Shown here: piece by piece, positions 1 to 7,423 of the stretch
Numbering within the stretch: the first letter of the stretch is position 1
Layout: the number at the start of each line of letters is the position of its first letter
Assembly: GCA_949511925.1 (NCBI GenBank)
Contig: CATEYX010000167.1
Location: 1-15,732, forward strand
DNA: 15,732 nt
Source: Cryomorphaceae bacterium
GTDB taxonomy: Bacteria > Bacteroidota > Bacteroidia > Flavobacteriales > BACL11
Direction of reading: 5' to 3'
Notes under the pieces: model-generated
Databases searched by the model: none
Told to the model about the DNA's origin: nothing
Seen by the model: only the letters and a program-made list of their open reading frames with translations
Program-made: the position numbers and the translations under genes

Positions 1-1205
1 CCTGACACAATAAATATAAAGAAGAAGGGTCGTAGAAGCAATGGTTCAGACATAACAGATATAAGCATAATAATCATTAATAACCATTTATTATCATTTA
101 TTATTTGCTGCTTGAAGAACATATAAATAAGAAGAATAGCTGTAGGGAAACCCATAGCAGCAAAAAGAAACATAATTGAGTTACTACTTCCTTTATCCGT
201 TCCTGTCATTTTAGACTCCACTCCTATTTGATTCTGAAATGCCTGTAAATTAGATGATGAAAAATAAAATTCTTCTCGCATTCCCTGAAACTGATTAAGA
301 TCCAAACCTATTCCCGTAAGCGGATATTCAGCAGCAATAAATAAGGGTTGCGTTAAATCAAACAACCTTTTTTGAAATGAAAACTCTTTTTCCCCTTGAA
401 ATTTTTCCTCTACATTTAAGTTAAATATCATAACAACAGGAATAGTAAAAAATATAAATAAAGACACTAACCATTTATTATTTTTCAGCTCTTTTAATAT
501 ATAAACCAATGATTGTAACAACAGTAATGCAATGCCAGTAGTAGAATAAGTTGTAACAATAGTAACTGCTGCTAATACTAACATAAATCTACTCTTCTTA
601 AATATAAAGGCATCAAGAAAGAAAAATATATTCAAAAAAACCTGTAAAACACCTGGCTCCCAGAATAAACCCTGATTCCTACAAAACTCTAACCCAAAAA
701 GTGTGATTATCCCCCTTTCAGTTGTATAGAAAAATAAATTAAGAAAAGTTTCGCATTCATGATAAGTAGACGAAATGATAGAAAGGTTATCATTAATAAA
801 AAAGAAGAATACAAAGTTTAAAAGAGAATGAAAAACAATAATTTGAAGTACTTTATACAAACTAAGAAGTAAACGATTTTTATTATTAGCAAAATGCGTT
901 AGAGAAAAAACTGATACAGATATTACCATAAAATAGTAATAATATTTATTTATTTCTTGATCATTTACTGCAAACAGATAATTAATTATGAATAAACCAA
1001 ACAATATTATTATTGTAATTATTGATGAATTAAAACTAATTTTGTGTATTTTCTTACTCAATAAAAAATATGATATACTTAAAATAGCCAAGAAAATTCC
1101 ATAAGATAGATTTCTGTTAAAAACAAATAACAGCCCTCCTGAACTCATTACCAACATGAATACAATAAGATTATCAAGAAATTTTTGTTTTAAAGTATAA
1201 ATCAT
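1..1205 (-). CDS. Wzy/WaaL-type O-antigen polymerase or ligase, partial (C-terminus off left edge)
   Basis: Translating the minus strand from the ATG at 1205-1203 gives about 401 codons with no stop, continuing past the left edge. The product is very hydrophobic, with about ten likely membrane segments. It carries features typical of the O-antigen polymerase/ligase superfamily of Bacteroidota: an NQGLFWEPGVLQ motif, followed by a helix containing TTYSTTGIALLLL, then a large outside loop beginning FDLTQPLFIAAEYPLTGIG and ending GSSNSIMFLFAAMG. Family members polymerise lipid-linked glycan repeats (Wzy) or ligate glycans to an acceptor at the periplasmic face of the inner membrane; the sequence alone does not decide which. 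The ATG overlaps the TAA of the preceding sulfotransferase by one base (TAATG), implying translational coupling at the distal end of the sulfation/polysaccharide operon. Wzy-like is the likelier call because a Wzx-type flippase is in the same operon. Confidence 0.8.
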   Translation of the reverse strand, partial: MIYTLKQKFLDNLIVFMLVMSSGGLLFVFNRNLSYGIFLAILSISYFLLSKKIHKISFNSSIITIIILFGLFIINYLFAVNDQEINKYYYYFMVISVSVFSLTHFANNKNRLLLSLYKVLQIIVFHSLLNFVFFFFINDNLSIISSTYHECETFLNLFFYTTERGIITLFGLEFCRNQGLFWEPGVLQVFLNIFFFLDAFIFKKSRFMLVLAAVTIVTTYSTTGIALLLLQSLVYILKELKNNKWLVSLFIFFTIPVVMIFNLNVEEKFQGEKEFSFQKRLFDLTQPLFIAAEYPLTGIGLDLNQFQGMREEFYFSSSNLQAFQNQIGVESKMTGTDKGSSNSIMFLFAAMGFPTAILLIYMFFKQQIINDNKWLLMIIMLISVMSEPLLLRPFFFIFIVS

Positions 1206-2074
1206 TATTTCCAATTCATTTTTCTGCCTAACAATCCTTCAACTATTTCAATGTCTTTACAAAAGTAATCATTAAGTATATTTTTTCTTTCTTCATTAGA
1301 TAATTTAGGAGGGGTGAATGTAGTAATATTTAACCTTTGAATTCTATTTTTTATGATTTGTCTTATTTTTAAAGATGGGAATATTTTCTTAATTATTTGA
1401 CGCCACCATCCTGATTTTTGCATTAGACTTTTAAGCCAAATAAATTTAGCTTTACTTGCTTTATTACTTCTTATATTAAAATTAATATCTTCCTCATTTA
1501 GTTTAAGAAACTTAAATACCTTAACCATTGTCTGTTCTCTTTCTGCTACAAAATCTTCTTCAAAATGAAGAATTAAGAAATTATCTTTAGAAAATAATGC
1601 AAAATATCTTTGAAGCATATCCGCATATTTACCCTGTTCAACATAAGAGTTCCTTAAATAAGTAAGATAATTATTTTTTTCATTTACCTTTTTTTTAAGT
1701 GCATCCTCAAATGATAAATGCTCATGTAAATCTCTTTTAGAATGCAAATAATGAGAATATGCTCTATCAACTGGATTCCTTAAGATAATTATAAATTTTA
1801 CACCCTCTCCTAATAAAGCAAGGATTCTTTCAGGAGCATACTTATCAAACAAATAAGTTGGGGTGAAATCTCCAATACATTTCTCTTTCTTCACACCACT
1901 AAAATAAGTCTTCTCATACCAAGAAACGCCATGTTCGTAAACAGTTGAAATATCGAAAAAATGGGGTTCTTTAAACGAAGGAATAAACACATCAGAATGT
2001 TGCTTTAAGATATCATAAAGGCTAGTTGTACCTGACTTAGCGGCACCAATACACATGAAATTTGGTAAACTCAT
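1205..2074 (-). CDS. PAPS-dependent sulfotransferase (first type), probable polysaccharide sulfotransferase
   Basis: A 289-residue cytoplasmic protein of the sulfotransferase family (heparan-sulfate N-sulfotransferase-like fold). The 5'-phosphosulfate loop is GAAKSGTTSL at residues 10-19, with Lys13 as the expected PAPS-contacting lysine. The 3'-phosphate motif is RNPVDRAYSHY at about 99-109. KEPHFFD (about 35-41), GDFTPTYL (about 68-75) and LSFEDAL are further family hallmarks. It should transfer the sulfuryl group of PAPS to a hydroxyl or amino group of an acceptor, here most likely a glycan. This copy differs from the next two: its central motif is GDFTPTYL instead of GES(S/T)VxYL. The start ATG overlaps the upstream sulfotransferase stop as ATGA (4 bases). 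No signal peptide is visible, in line with use of cytoplasmic PAPS. The acceptor cannot be inferred. Confidence 0.88.
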   Translation of the reverse strand: MSLPNFMCIGAAKSGTTSLYDILKQHSDVFIPSFKEPHFFDISTVYEHGVSWYEKTYFSGVKKEKCIGDFTPTYLFDKYAPERILALLGEGVKFIIILRNPVDRAYSHYLHSKRDLHEHLSFEDALKKKVNEKNNYLTYLRNSYVEQGKYADMLQRYFALFSKDNFLILHFEEDFVAEREQTMVKVFKFLKLNEEDINFNIRSNKASKAKFIWLKSLMQKSGWWRQIIKKIFPSLKIRQIIKNRIQRLNITTFTPPKLSNEERKNILNDYFCKDIEIVEGLLGRKMNWK

Positions 2075-2958
2075 CTTGTCCAGTTATTTAAATCTTTATC
2101 TAATAATAAAGAAAGTTTTTCTATATCACTTTTATAATATTCTTTCAACCATTTTTCAGTTTCAGGATTAATCTTTTCAATTTTATTTGTATTTCCTTTT
2201 TGCAAGTTTACCATAATGCTTTTCCTTAAACTTTTAAATGGCAATAAGAATTTCACTACTGTCTTGAATGGGGTTTTTTTCATCATAAGTGATTTTATCC
2301 ATTCATTCTTCCATTCCCAACCACCTACCATATGTTTTTCTTCAGCATTAACTTTAAAAGCATCTACATCTAGAAACTTAAAAATATTATCAATTTCTGA
2401 ACTAAAATCATTTATATAATCATCATAAATTATAACATAAACACTGTCAAATTCTTCAATAAATTTTTTTACCTGTTCAAAATACATTCCTAACTCTAAA
2501 TACCTAGAAGCAGGAGTCATATTACTAGTATTATGATATCTATTTTCTGATTGATCAAGCGCCTTTTCAAATGATAAAGATTCCATAAGATTATATCGTT
2601 TTACATGCTGATATCCAGAATATGCGCGTTCTACAGGATTACGTAACATAATAATAATTTTAACCTCCTTAGAAAGATATTTGTTAATATTCTTAATAGC
2701 AAATTCAGGAAATGACAAATACATCACACTAGATTCACCTCTATATTTCATATTGGAAGCTTCCTTGAAAAGGAATTTATAATCTTCTATATTAAGGACT
2801 CCTTTAGGAATTCTTTGCTCACCTATCTCTTTATTAATTAAAAAATGTGGCTCTTTTGGGGAACACATAAAAACTGATGGGTGTTGATTTAAGTAATTAT
2901 GCAAAGAGGTCGTTCCACTCTTTGCTGCCCCAACTATTAATAGATTTGGTAAAGCCAT
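2071..2958 (-). CDS. PAPS-dependent sulfotransferase (second copy)
   Basis: A 295-residue sulfotransferase-family protein. I start it at the ATG at 2958-2956, which overlaps the previous gene's TAA by one base (TAATG). The frame could also open four codons earlier at a TTG (2970). The ATG gives an N-terminus, MALPNLLIVGAAKSG, matching the MSLPNF and SLPNFL starts of its neighbours. The PAPS 5'-loop is GAAKSGTTSL at residues 10-19 and the 3'-phosphate motif is RNPVERAYS at about 106-114, with KEPHFL, GESSVMYL and LSFEKAL between and after them. It resembles the third copy more than the first, sharing the NYLNQHP helix, the GES(S/T)V motif and a closing D(L)xNW segment. It probably sulfates a different position or sugar of the same glycan. 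Its stop codon overlaps the next gene's ATG (ATGA). Confidence 0.87.
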   Translation of the reverse strand: MALPNLLIVGAAKSGTTSLHNYLNQHPSVFMCSPKEPHFLINKEIGEQRIPKGVLNIEDYKFLFKEASNMKYRGESSVMYLSFPEFAIKNINKYLSKEVKIIIMLRNPVERAYSGYQHVKRYNLMESLSFEKALDQSENRYHNTSNMTPASRYLELGMYFEQVKKFIEEFDSVYVIIYDDYINDFSSEIDNIFKFLDVDAFKVNAEEKHMVGGWEWKNEWIKSLMMKKTPFKTVVKFLLPFKSLRKSIMVNLQKGNTNKIEKINPETEKWLKEYYKSDIEKLSLLLDKDLNNWTR

Positions 2959-3866
2959 TATTCTTTCCAATTTTTTAAATCAATATTCAACAATTTTTCC
3001 AATTTTTCAACATCACTTCTGAAAAAACTAATTAGTTCCTTCTTTGTTCCAGGCTTTATTGGTTTTACCTTTTCTTTTAGAAAATATTCTAAAAATACTC
3101 TAAACCTCTTTCTTAATGTTTTAGGGAAAATAACCCTCAACTCTTTTTTAATAACATTATCTTTCATGAAAAATTGTTTCAGAAAAGAAAATCGCCAACT
3201 TTTACCACCAACATTATATTTAGAATCAGTATCTAATTCCACACTTCTTAAAATACCTAAAAAAGCTAAAGTTAGCTTAACGACTGCCTTAGTGTTCTGT
3301 AGAAAATCTTCATGCATAACAACATGAACATTCTTAAAATTCTCAATATAAGCGCTAACCATATTATGATAAAGACCCATATCCTTATACATAACCATTG
3401 GAGTTAAAGTAATATCATTTTCTAATCTATTCTCCTCAACCTCTAATGCTTCTTCAAATGATAACGGTTCCTTTAGACTTCTTGAAACATGCGTATAAGC
3501 AGAAAAAGCTCTATCTACAGGGTTGCGTAACATGATGATAATTTTAACATCATCACCTAAATATTTTTTAATATTTTTAATAGCTTCATTGTAATAATAC
3601 AAATACAAAACAGTTGATTCTCCAATAGCTTTTTCATTTACAACATTATTGAAAAGAGCCTGATAGGACTCTAAATCCCAAACACCATTATGCAATCTAT
3701 CCTTTACTAGATCCTTAATTAAAAACCTTGGCTCTTTAGCCTTCATCCCTTGTTCATTATATGAAGGCATAAATACATCTGGGTGTTGATTTAGATAATT
3801 GTGCAAAGAAGATGTTCCACATTTTGCAGCACCTACTATCAAGAAATTTGGCAAACTATTTCTCAT
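2958..3866 (-). CDS. PAPS-dependent sulfotransferase (third copy)
   Basis: A 302-residue sulfotransferase-family protein, the first of the three to be translated. The PAPS 5'-loop is GAAKCGTSSL at about residues 12-21: Ser and Thr of the sister loops are replaced by Cys and Ser, while Lys15 is kept. The 3'-phosphate motif is RNPVDRAFS at about 114-122. It has a short insertion, NEQGMKA, before KEPRFL that the other two lack, and the GESTVLYL and LSFEEAL motifs. It ends in a lysine-rich tail with KNWKE. The ATG lies two bases beyond the flippase stop (TAATTATG). It is closest in sequence to the second copy, which points to a local duplication followed by divergence. The expected activity is glycan O-sulfation in the cytoplasm; the acceptor is unknown. 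Confidence 0.87.
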   Translation of the reverse strand: MRNSLPNFLIVGAAKCGTSSLHNYLNQHPDVFMPSYNEQGMKAKEPRFLIKDLVKDRLHNGVWDLESYQALFNNVVNEKAIGESTVLYLYYYNEAIKNIKKYLGDDVKIIIMLRNPVDRAFSAYTHVSRSLKEPLSFEEALEVEENRLENDITLTPMVMYKDMGLYHNMVSAYIENFKNVHVVMHEDFLQNTKAVVKLTLAFLGILRSVELDTDSKYNVGGKSWRFSFLKQFFMKDNVIKKELRVIFPKTLRKRFRVFLEYFLKEKVKPIKPGTKKELISFFRSDVEKLEKLLNIDLKNWKE

Positions 3867-3868
3867 AA

Positions 3869-5197
3869 TTATCTTTTAAGAAAGGGAATATAAAATGTAT
3901 AGAACCCAAATTCTTGTTTTACAAAATAAACCATAATAAGATTCCACATTGATAGAGAGATCATACTTGCCAAAGCAGCACCATTAATTCCGAATTTTGG
4001 AATCAGAAAGAAATTTAATATTACATTCACAATGGCTCCTACAAATAATACATTCATGAAAATCACCTGTTTGCCTGTCATCTGAAGGATATTCCCTGCT
4101 GAACCCGAAAAAGAACTAATTAATTTACCAAAAGATAAAAACACAAATGCTTTTACCCCAACTTTAAATTCTTCACCAAACAACCCTAACAGAAACTCAG
4201 GAAAAGAAAAAAACAACAACACTAAAGGAAGAGTGGCTAAAAATATCATTTTAGAAGATTGATGTGCTACTTTTTTCAAACCATCAAAATCTTTTTTACC
4301 ATATAACTCAGCAAACTTAGGAGAGGCAATACTATTAATCGCCATTAAAGCTATACTAGCAAACATTGACAACTTAAAAGCTGTAAAATAAATCCCAACT
4401 TCTTCCGAACCCATCATGTTTCCTAACATCAATTTATCAGTCCAAGCCATAATAAATTGAACACTCTGAGCAAACATAAGCGGAATAGATACTTTTAAAA
4501 TCTCACTATATTTTAACTCTTCAATTTGTTCATCATCACTAAATCGCTTAATTTTATTATAACTATTAAAGAAAACAATAAATGCTAAAAGAGATACTAT
4601 CGCTAAAGATGAAAGGTAAGCATAAACAGGCACATTTCCGTCTACAAAAAATTGAGTTATTATAAAGATTGAAATAATAGAAAAAGTAGCTTGTGCCATT
4701 CTATAAAAAAAAGAAAACTCAGCTATTCTTTTTAATCCTCTTAAACTTTGATAATGCAACATAAAGAATGACATAGGCAAAACAAAGAAGGCATTTAGCC
4801 TAACATGTTCTACTTTAGCATGAACTAAATTTGCAATATCTTCTGAGAGATAATACATTAATAAAGAAAATAAAAGAGATGAAATGCTTAGTAAACGAAT
4901 TATCTTACTTCTAAAGAGTTGAATACTTTTCCATTTTCCTTGCTTTGCAAAAGAAGCTATAAATCTAATTGAAAAAGTATCCATTCCAAATTTAGAAAAA
5001 AGAGTAAAAACCCTTAGGACGACAATAGACAACACATAATCCCCTAAACCTTTTGCTCCAAAATAATGAGCAATTATTAATGTCAATAGAAAACCCATTA
5101 CCTGCCCTCCTATTCTTATAACAAAAGACAATCCTCCTTTCTTGAAAAGCTCAGAAAAATCATTATCCTGCAGTGCGTTTAGAAATTTTTCTTTCAT
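3869..5197 (-). CDS. Wzx-type oligosaccharide flippase (MATE/MviN superfamily)
   Basis: A 442-residue integral membrane protein with about twelve predicted hydrophobic helices. The N-terminus has the look of polysaccharide-biosynthesis flippases: a short amphipathic lead, then an arginine-glycine helix (FVIRIGGQVMGFLL), a helix ending in HYFGAKGLGDYVL, and FGMDTFSIRFIA. Mid-protein TDKLMLGNMMGSEEVGIY is a typical motif of the family, and the C-terminal half holds FGINGAALASMISL. Proteins of this type turn undecaprenyl-linked oligosaccharide units across the inner membrane to the periplasm, where a Wzy polymerase acts. It lies between cysQ (3-base gap) and the first sulfotransferase (2-base gap), so the exported unit is likely one of the substrates that is sulfated before transfer. 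Length and composition are ordinary for the family. Confidence 0.87.
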   Translation of the reverse strand: MKEKFLNALQDNDFSELFKKGGLSFVIRIGGQVMGFLLTLIIAHYFGAKGLGDYVLSIVVLRVFTLFSKFGMDTFSIRFIASFAKQGKWKSIQLFRSKIIRLLSISSLLFSLLMYYLSEDIANLVHAKVEHVRLNAFFVLPMSFFMLHYQSLRGLKRIAEFSFFYRMAQATFSIISIFIITQFFVDGNVPVYAYLSSLAIVSLLAFIVFFNSYNKIKRFSDDEQIEELKYSEILKVSIPLMFAQSVQFIMAWTDKLMLGNMMGSEEVGIYFTAFKLSMFASIALMAINSIASPKFAELYGKKDFDGLKKVAHQSSKMIFLATLPLVLLFFSFPEFLLGLFGEEFKVGVKAFVFLSFGKLISSFSGSAGNILQMTGKQVIFMNVLFVGAIVNVILNFFLIPKFGINGAALASMISLSMWNLIMVYFVKQEFGFYTFYIPFLKR

Positions 5198-5200
5198 AAA

Positions 5201-5992
5201 TTACTTTACCAAGAACCACGGATTAAGCAAGTTCTCCTTATTATAAATCACATCCTCAGTTGAATTATATTGTTTAACCGAAAAACCTGCATATTTAGCA
5301 ATTGCATGCCCTGCTCCTGTATCCCATTCCATTGTTGGTGCATACCTAGGATAAGCATCTGCCTTCCCCTCTGCAACCATACAAAGTTTTAATGATGAGC
5401 CAACCGCCAAGACCATTACATCCCCATGCATTTTTTTCATTTCATCAAAAAACACTTCTGTTTCGGCTGACATATGAGACCGAGAACCAACAATTACATA
5501 ATCTTTTCTTTTATAATCAATTGGTAATGAATCGGATAGTGAAATTAAGGTTTCCAGATTTTCAATTACTGAATTAACACTTACTTTATAAGACCCTAAG
5601 CCTTCCATAGCAAAATATAACTCTTCTTTTACAGGAACATAAATAACACCCATAATCGGATTTCCATTATGAATCAATGCAATATTTACTGTAAATTCAC
5701 CATTTCTTTTTACAAATTCTTTTGTGCCATCTAAAGGGTCAACCAACCAAGAATACTCCCAATCCTTTCTTTCTGAATAAGTAATTTTAGCACCTTCTTC
5801 ACTTAAAAAAGGAATACCTGTTCCTAATAAATAATGTTCTATTACTTCATTGCAATTTTTATCCGCCAGAGTTAAAGGAGATTTATCATCCTTATGCTCA
5901 ACATCAAAATCGGAAGCATATACATTCATAATAGCGTGCCCACCTTTAATAGAAGCGTTAATCGCTTTTACCAATAATTCATTAAAATTCAT
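5201..5992 (-). CDS. cysQ: 3'(2'),5'-bisphosphate nucleotidase CysQ (PAP phosphatase)
   Basis: An inositol-monophosphatase-fold enzyme that hydrolyses 3'-phosphoadenosine 5'-phosphate (PAP), the by-product of sulfotransferases, to AMP and phosphate. From the ATG at 5992-5990 it has 263 residues, near the usual CysQ length of about 250-270. All metal-site motifs are present: SPLTLAD (about 38-44), SEEG (64-67), DPLDGTKEF (85-93) and WDTGAGHAI (about 223-231). The frame is open to an ATG at 6037, which would add 15 residues, but that lies deeper within deoC and does not resemble a CysQ N-terminus; MNFNELLVKAI does. The chosen start still overlaps the end of deoC by 11 bases. Its placement with sulfotransferases and PAPS synthesis genes, without reductase genes, points to clearing PAP made by sulfation. 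PAP inhibits sulfotransferases, so this should sustain flux. Confidence 0.92.
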   Translation of the reverse strand: MNFNELLVKAINASIKGGHAIMNVYASDFDVEHKDDKSPLTLADKNCNEVIEHYLLGTGIPFLSEEGAKITYSERKDWEYSWLVDPLDGTKEFVKRNGEFTVNIALIHNGNPIMGVIYVPVKEELYFAMEGLGSYKVSVNSVIENLETLISLSDSLPIDYKRKDYVIVGSRSHMSAETEVFFDEMKKMHGDVMVLAVGSSLKLCMVAEGKADAYPRYAPTMEWDTGAGHAIAKYAGFSVKQYNSTEDVIYNKENLLNPWFLVK

Positions 5993-6767
5993 TTTCGTGC
6001 TTTTCGTTATTAATAAATACCGCTTTAGATGTTCCAATTCTTGTTGCTCCTGCTTTTATTATTTCCAAGCAATCATTAAGACTTGAGATTCCTCCAGAAG
6101 CTTTTATTTGTAAATTTCCAGCAACAGATTTAATGGCTTTAACGTCTTTAACTGTAGCTCCATAGTCACCATAATATCCTGTAGATGTTTTAATAAAAAC
6201 TTTATTTGCATTTTGCGGAAAGTTAGATTGTACAAGTTTCGAAATCCTTTTTGCAATTGCTTTTATTTCATCTGCTGACAATGCACCTGTTTCAATTATC
6301 CACTTTACTATTTTTTTATTTTCAAGTACTATCTTAGTCCCCTCAAGAATATCACTATTAAACTTAGCAAAAGCACCTCTTTTAAATGCATTATAATCAC
6401 AAACATAATCAATGTCATACGCCCCACTTTCAATAGCTGATTTAGCTTCAATTATTTTTTTTTCAGTTGTAGAATTTCCAAAAGGAAAATCAACCACCGT
6501 TCCTACTTTTAATTTTGATTTAGATGTCTCAATTAATTCCTTGGCTATTGCTATAAATTCAGACCGAATCATAATACATGCGAAATTTGCATCAATTGCT
6601 TCCTTTATTGCATTGATAACAATTTCTTTTGTTTCAGTCTGTGAAATCCCTGCTTCAGCAGCGGTTTTTAGATAAGTTGAATCTAGATAGCTTGCTATAT
6701 TTACTTGTTTTTCCATTGTCATATTTTCAAAGCCAAATCTAAATAAAATATCATATAATTGGCGCAT
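5982..6767 (-). CDS. deoC: deoxyribose-phosphate aldolase (DeoC)
   Basis: A class I aldolase of the DeoC family, which reversibly splits 2-deoxyribose 5-phosphate into glyceraldehyde 3-phosphate and acetaldehyde. The catalytic set is intact: Schiff-base lysine in IKTSTG (Lys193), the proton-relay lysine in IKASGGI (Lys222) and an aspartate in DIDYV (Asp120). SYLDSTYLK near residue 27 and GTVVDFPFG near 89 are also typical. From the ATG at 6767 it has 261 residues. In-frame ATGs at 6722 and 6716 would give 246 or 244 residues and an N-terminus closer to common DeoC proteins, so the start is uncertain. A TAAGTTTG promoter box 30 bases upstream fits the longer form. It is the first gene of the leftward operon and overlaps cysQ by 11 bases. 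No nucleoside-catabolism genes are nearby, so its role next to sulfation genes is unexplained. Confidence 0.9.
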   Translation of the reverse strand: MRQLYDILFRFGFENMTMEKQVNIASYLDSTYLKTAAEAGISQTETKEIVINAIKEAIDANFACIMIRSEFIAIAKELIETSKSKLKVGTVVDFPFGNSTTEKKIIEAKSAIESGAYDIDYVCDYNAFKRGAFAKFNSDILEGTKIVLENKKIVKWIIETGALSADEIKAIAKRISKLVQSNFPQNANKVFIKTSTGYYGDYGATVKDVKAIKSVAGNLQIKASGGISSLNDCLEIIKAGATRIGTSKAVFINNEKHENEF

Positions 6768-6769
6768 TT

Positions 6770-6777
6770 TAAATTTG
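6770..6777 (+). promoter_or_regulatory. candidate promoter -7 box for cysCDN
   Basis: TAAATTTG matches the Bacteroidota -7 consensus TAnnTTTG exactly and lies 31 bases before the cysC ATG, giving a likely leader of about 25 bases. No clear TTTG or TTG -33 element is seen at the right distance upstream. The surrounding DNA is very AT-rich, so a chance match is possible. Confidence 0.45.
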
Positions 6778-6796
6778 ATAAATTTTACTAAATTTA

Positions 6797-6804
6797 CAAA
6801 CTTA
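6797..6804 (-). promoter_or_regulatory. candidate promoter -7 box for the deoC-led operon
   Basis: On the minus strand this reads TAAGTTTG, a full match to TAnnTTTG, 29 bases before the deoC ATG at 6767. A TTG at 6828-6826 lies 21 bases further upstream, within the range accepted for Bacteroidota -33 elements, although it falls inside the start of cysC. A second minus-strand match, TAGATTTG at 6741-6734, would instead suit the downstream deoC start codons. Confidence 0.45.
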
Positions 6805-6808
6805 TATT

Positions 6809-7423
6809 ATGATAGAATCCAAAGGCAATTTATTTCCAATTTTTGACGATATTCTACAAAAAAAGGATAAAGAAATATTATTACAACAAAATGCAAAAGT
6901 AATCTGGATGACTGGTTTATCTGGGTCTGGGAAAACTACTGTAGCTAAAGGAGTCGAAAGGCATCTACATTCTCAAGGGATATTAAACCAACTTTTGGAT
7001 GGAGATAATATCCGTGTTGGAATTAGTAATAATCTTACTTTTTCTTCAGAAGATAGAACTGAAAATATAAGAAGGATTTCAGAAGTGAGTAAGCTTTTTC
7101 TAAATTGCGGAGTAGTAACCTTAAATTGTTTTGTAAGTCCGACAATTGAAATTAGAAATATAGCAAAAGAAATAATTGGCATAGAGAATTTTATTGAAGT
7201 ATATATAAACGCCTCTGTTGAGACTTGTGAGAAAAGAGATGTAAAAGGTCTCTACCAAAAAGCACGAAAGGGAGAAATTAAAGATTTTACAGGAATTAGC
7301 GCTCCATTTGAAGCTCCTAAATCTCCAGAAATAGAAATAAACACAGCCCAGCTTTCGATTGATGAATCGGTACAGAAAGTTTTGGATTATATATTACCGA
7401 TTATAAAAACAAGTAAAAAATGA
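6809..7423 (+). CDS. cysC: adenylyl-sulfate (APS) kinase CysC
   Basis: Phosphorylates APS with ATP to give PAPS, the sulfuryl donor of sulfotransferases. The 204-residue protein matches stand-alone CysC length (about 200). It has the P-loop GLSGSGKTT at 36-44, LDGDNIR at about 63-69, ENIRRISEV, the FVSP segment that holds the conserved active-site serine, and the lid motifs KGLYQKARKGEI and FTGISAPFE. It is a separate protein, not fused to CysN as in NodQ-type enzymes. It leads the rightward operon, and its TGA overlaps the cysD ATG as ATGA, so the two are probably translationally coupled. No reductase gene follows, which favours PAPS use for sulfation. Confidence 0.96.
   Translation: MIESKGNLFPIFDDILQKKDKEILLQQNAKVIWMTGLSGSGKTTVAKGVERHLHSQGILNQLLDGDNIRVGISNNLTFSSEDRTENIRRISEVSKLFLNCGVVTLNCFVSPTIEIRNIAKEIIGIENFIEVYINASVETCEKRDVKGLYQKARKGEIKDFTGISAPFEAPKSPEIEINTAQLSIDESVQKVLDYILPIIKTSKK

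Noticed and set aside
1205..3866. Sulfotransferase DNA similarities as possible repeat or recombination element
   Set aside because: The shared stretches (for example those coding for LSFE.AL and RNPV.RA) are short and fall exactly on conserved protein motifs, so they reflect paralogy, not a DNA repeat element.
5993..6037. Longer CysQ start at the ATG at 6037
   Set aside because: It would add 15 residues lying inside deoC that do not resemble a CysQ N-terminus; the ATG at 5992 gives the expected MNFNELL start and normal length.
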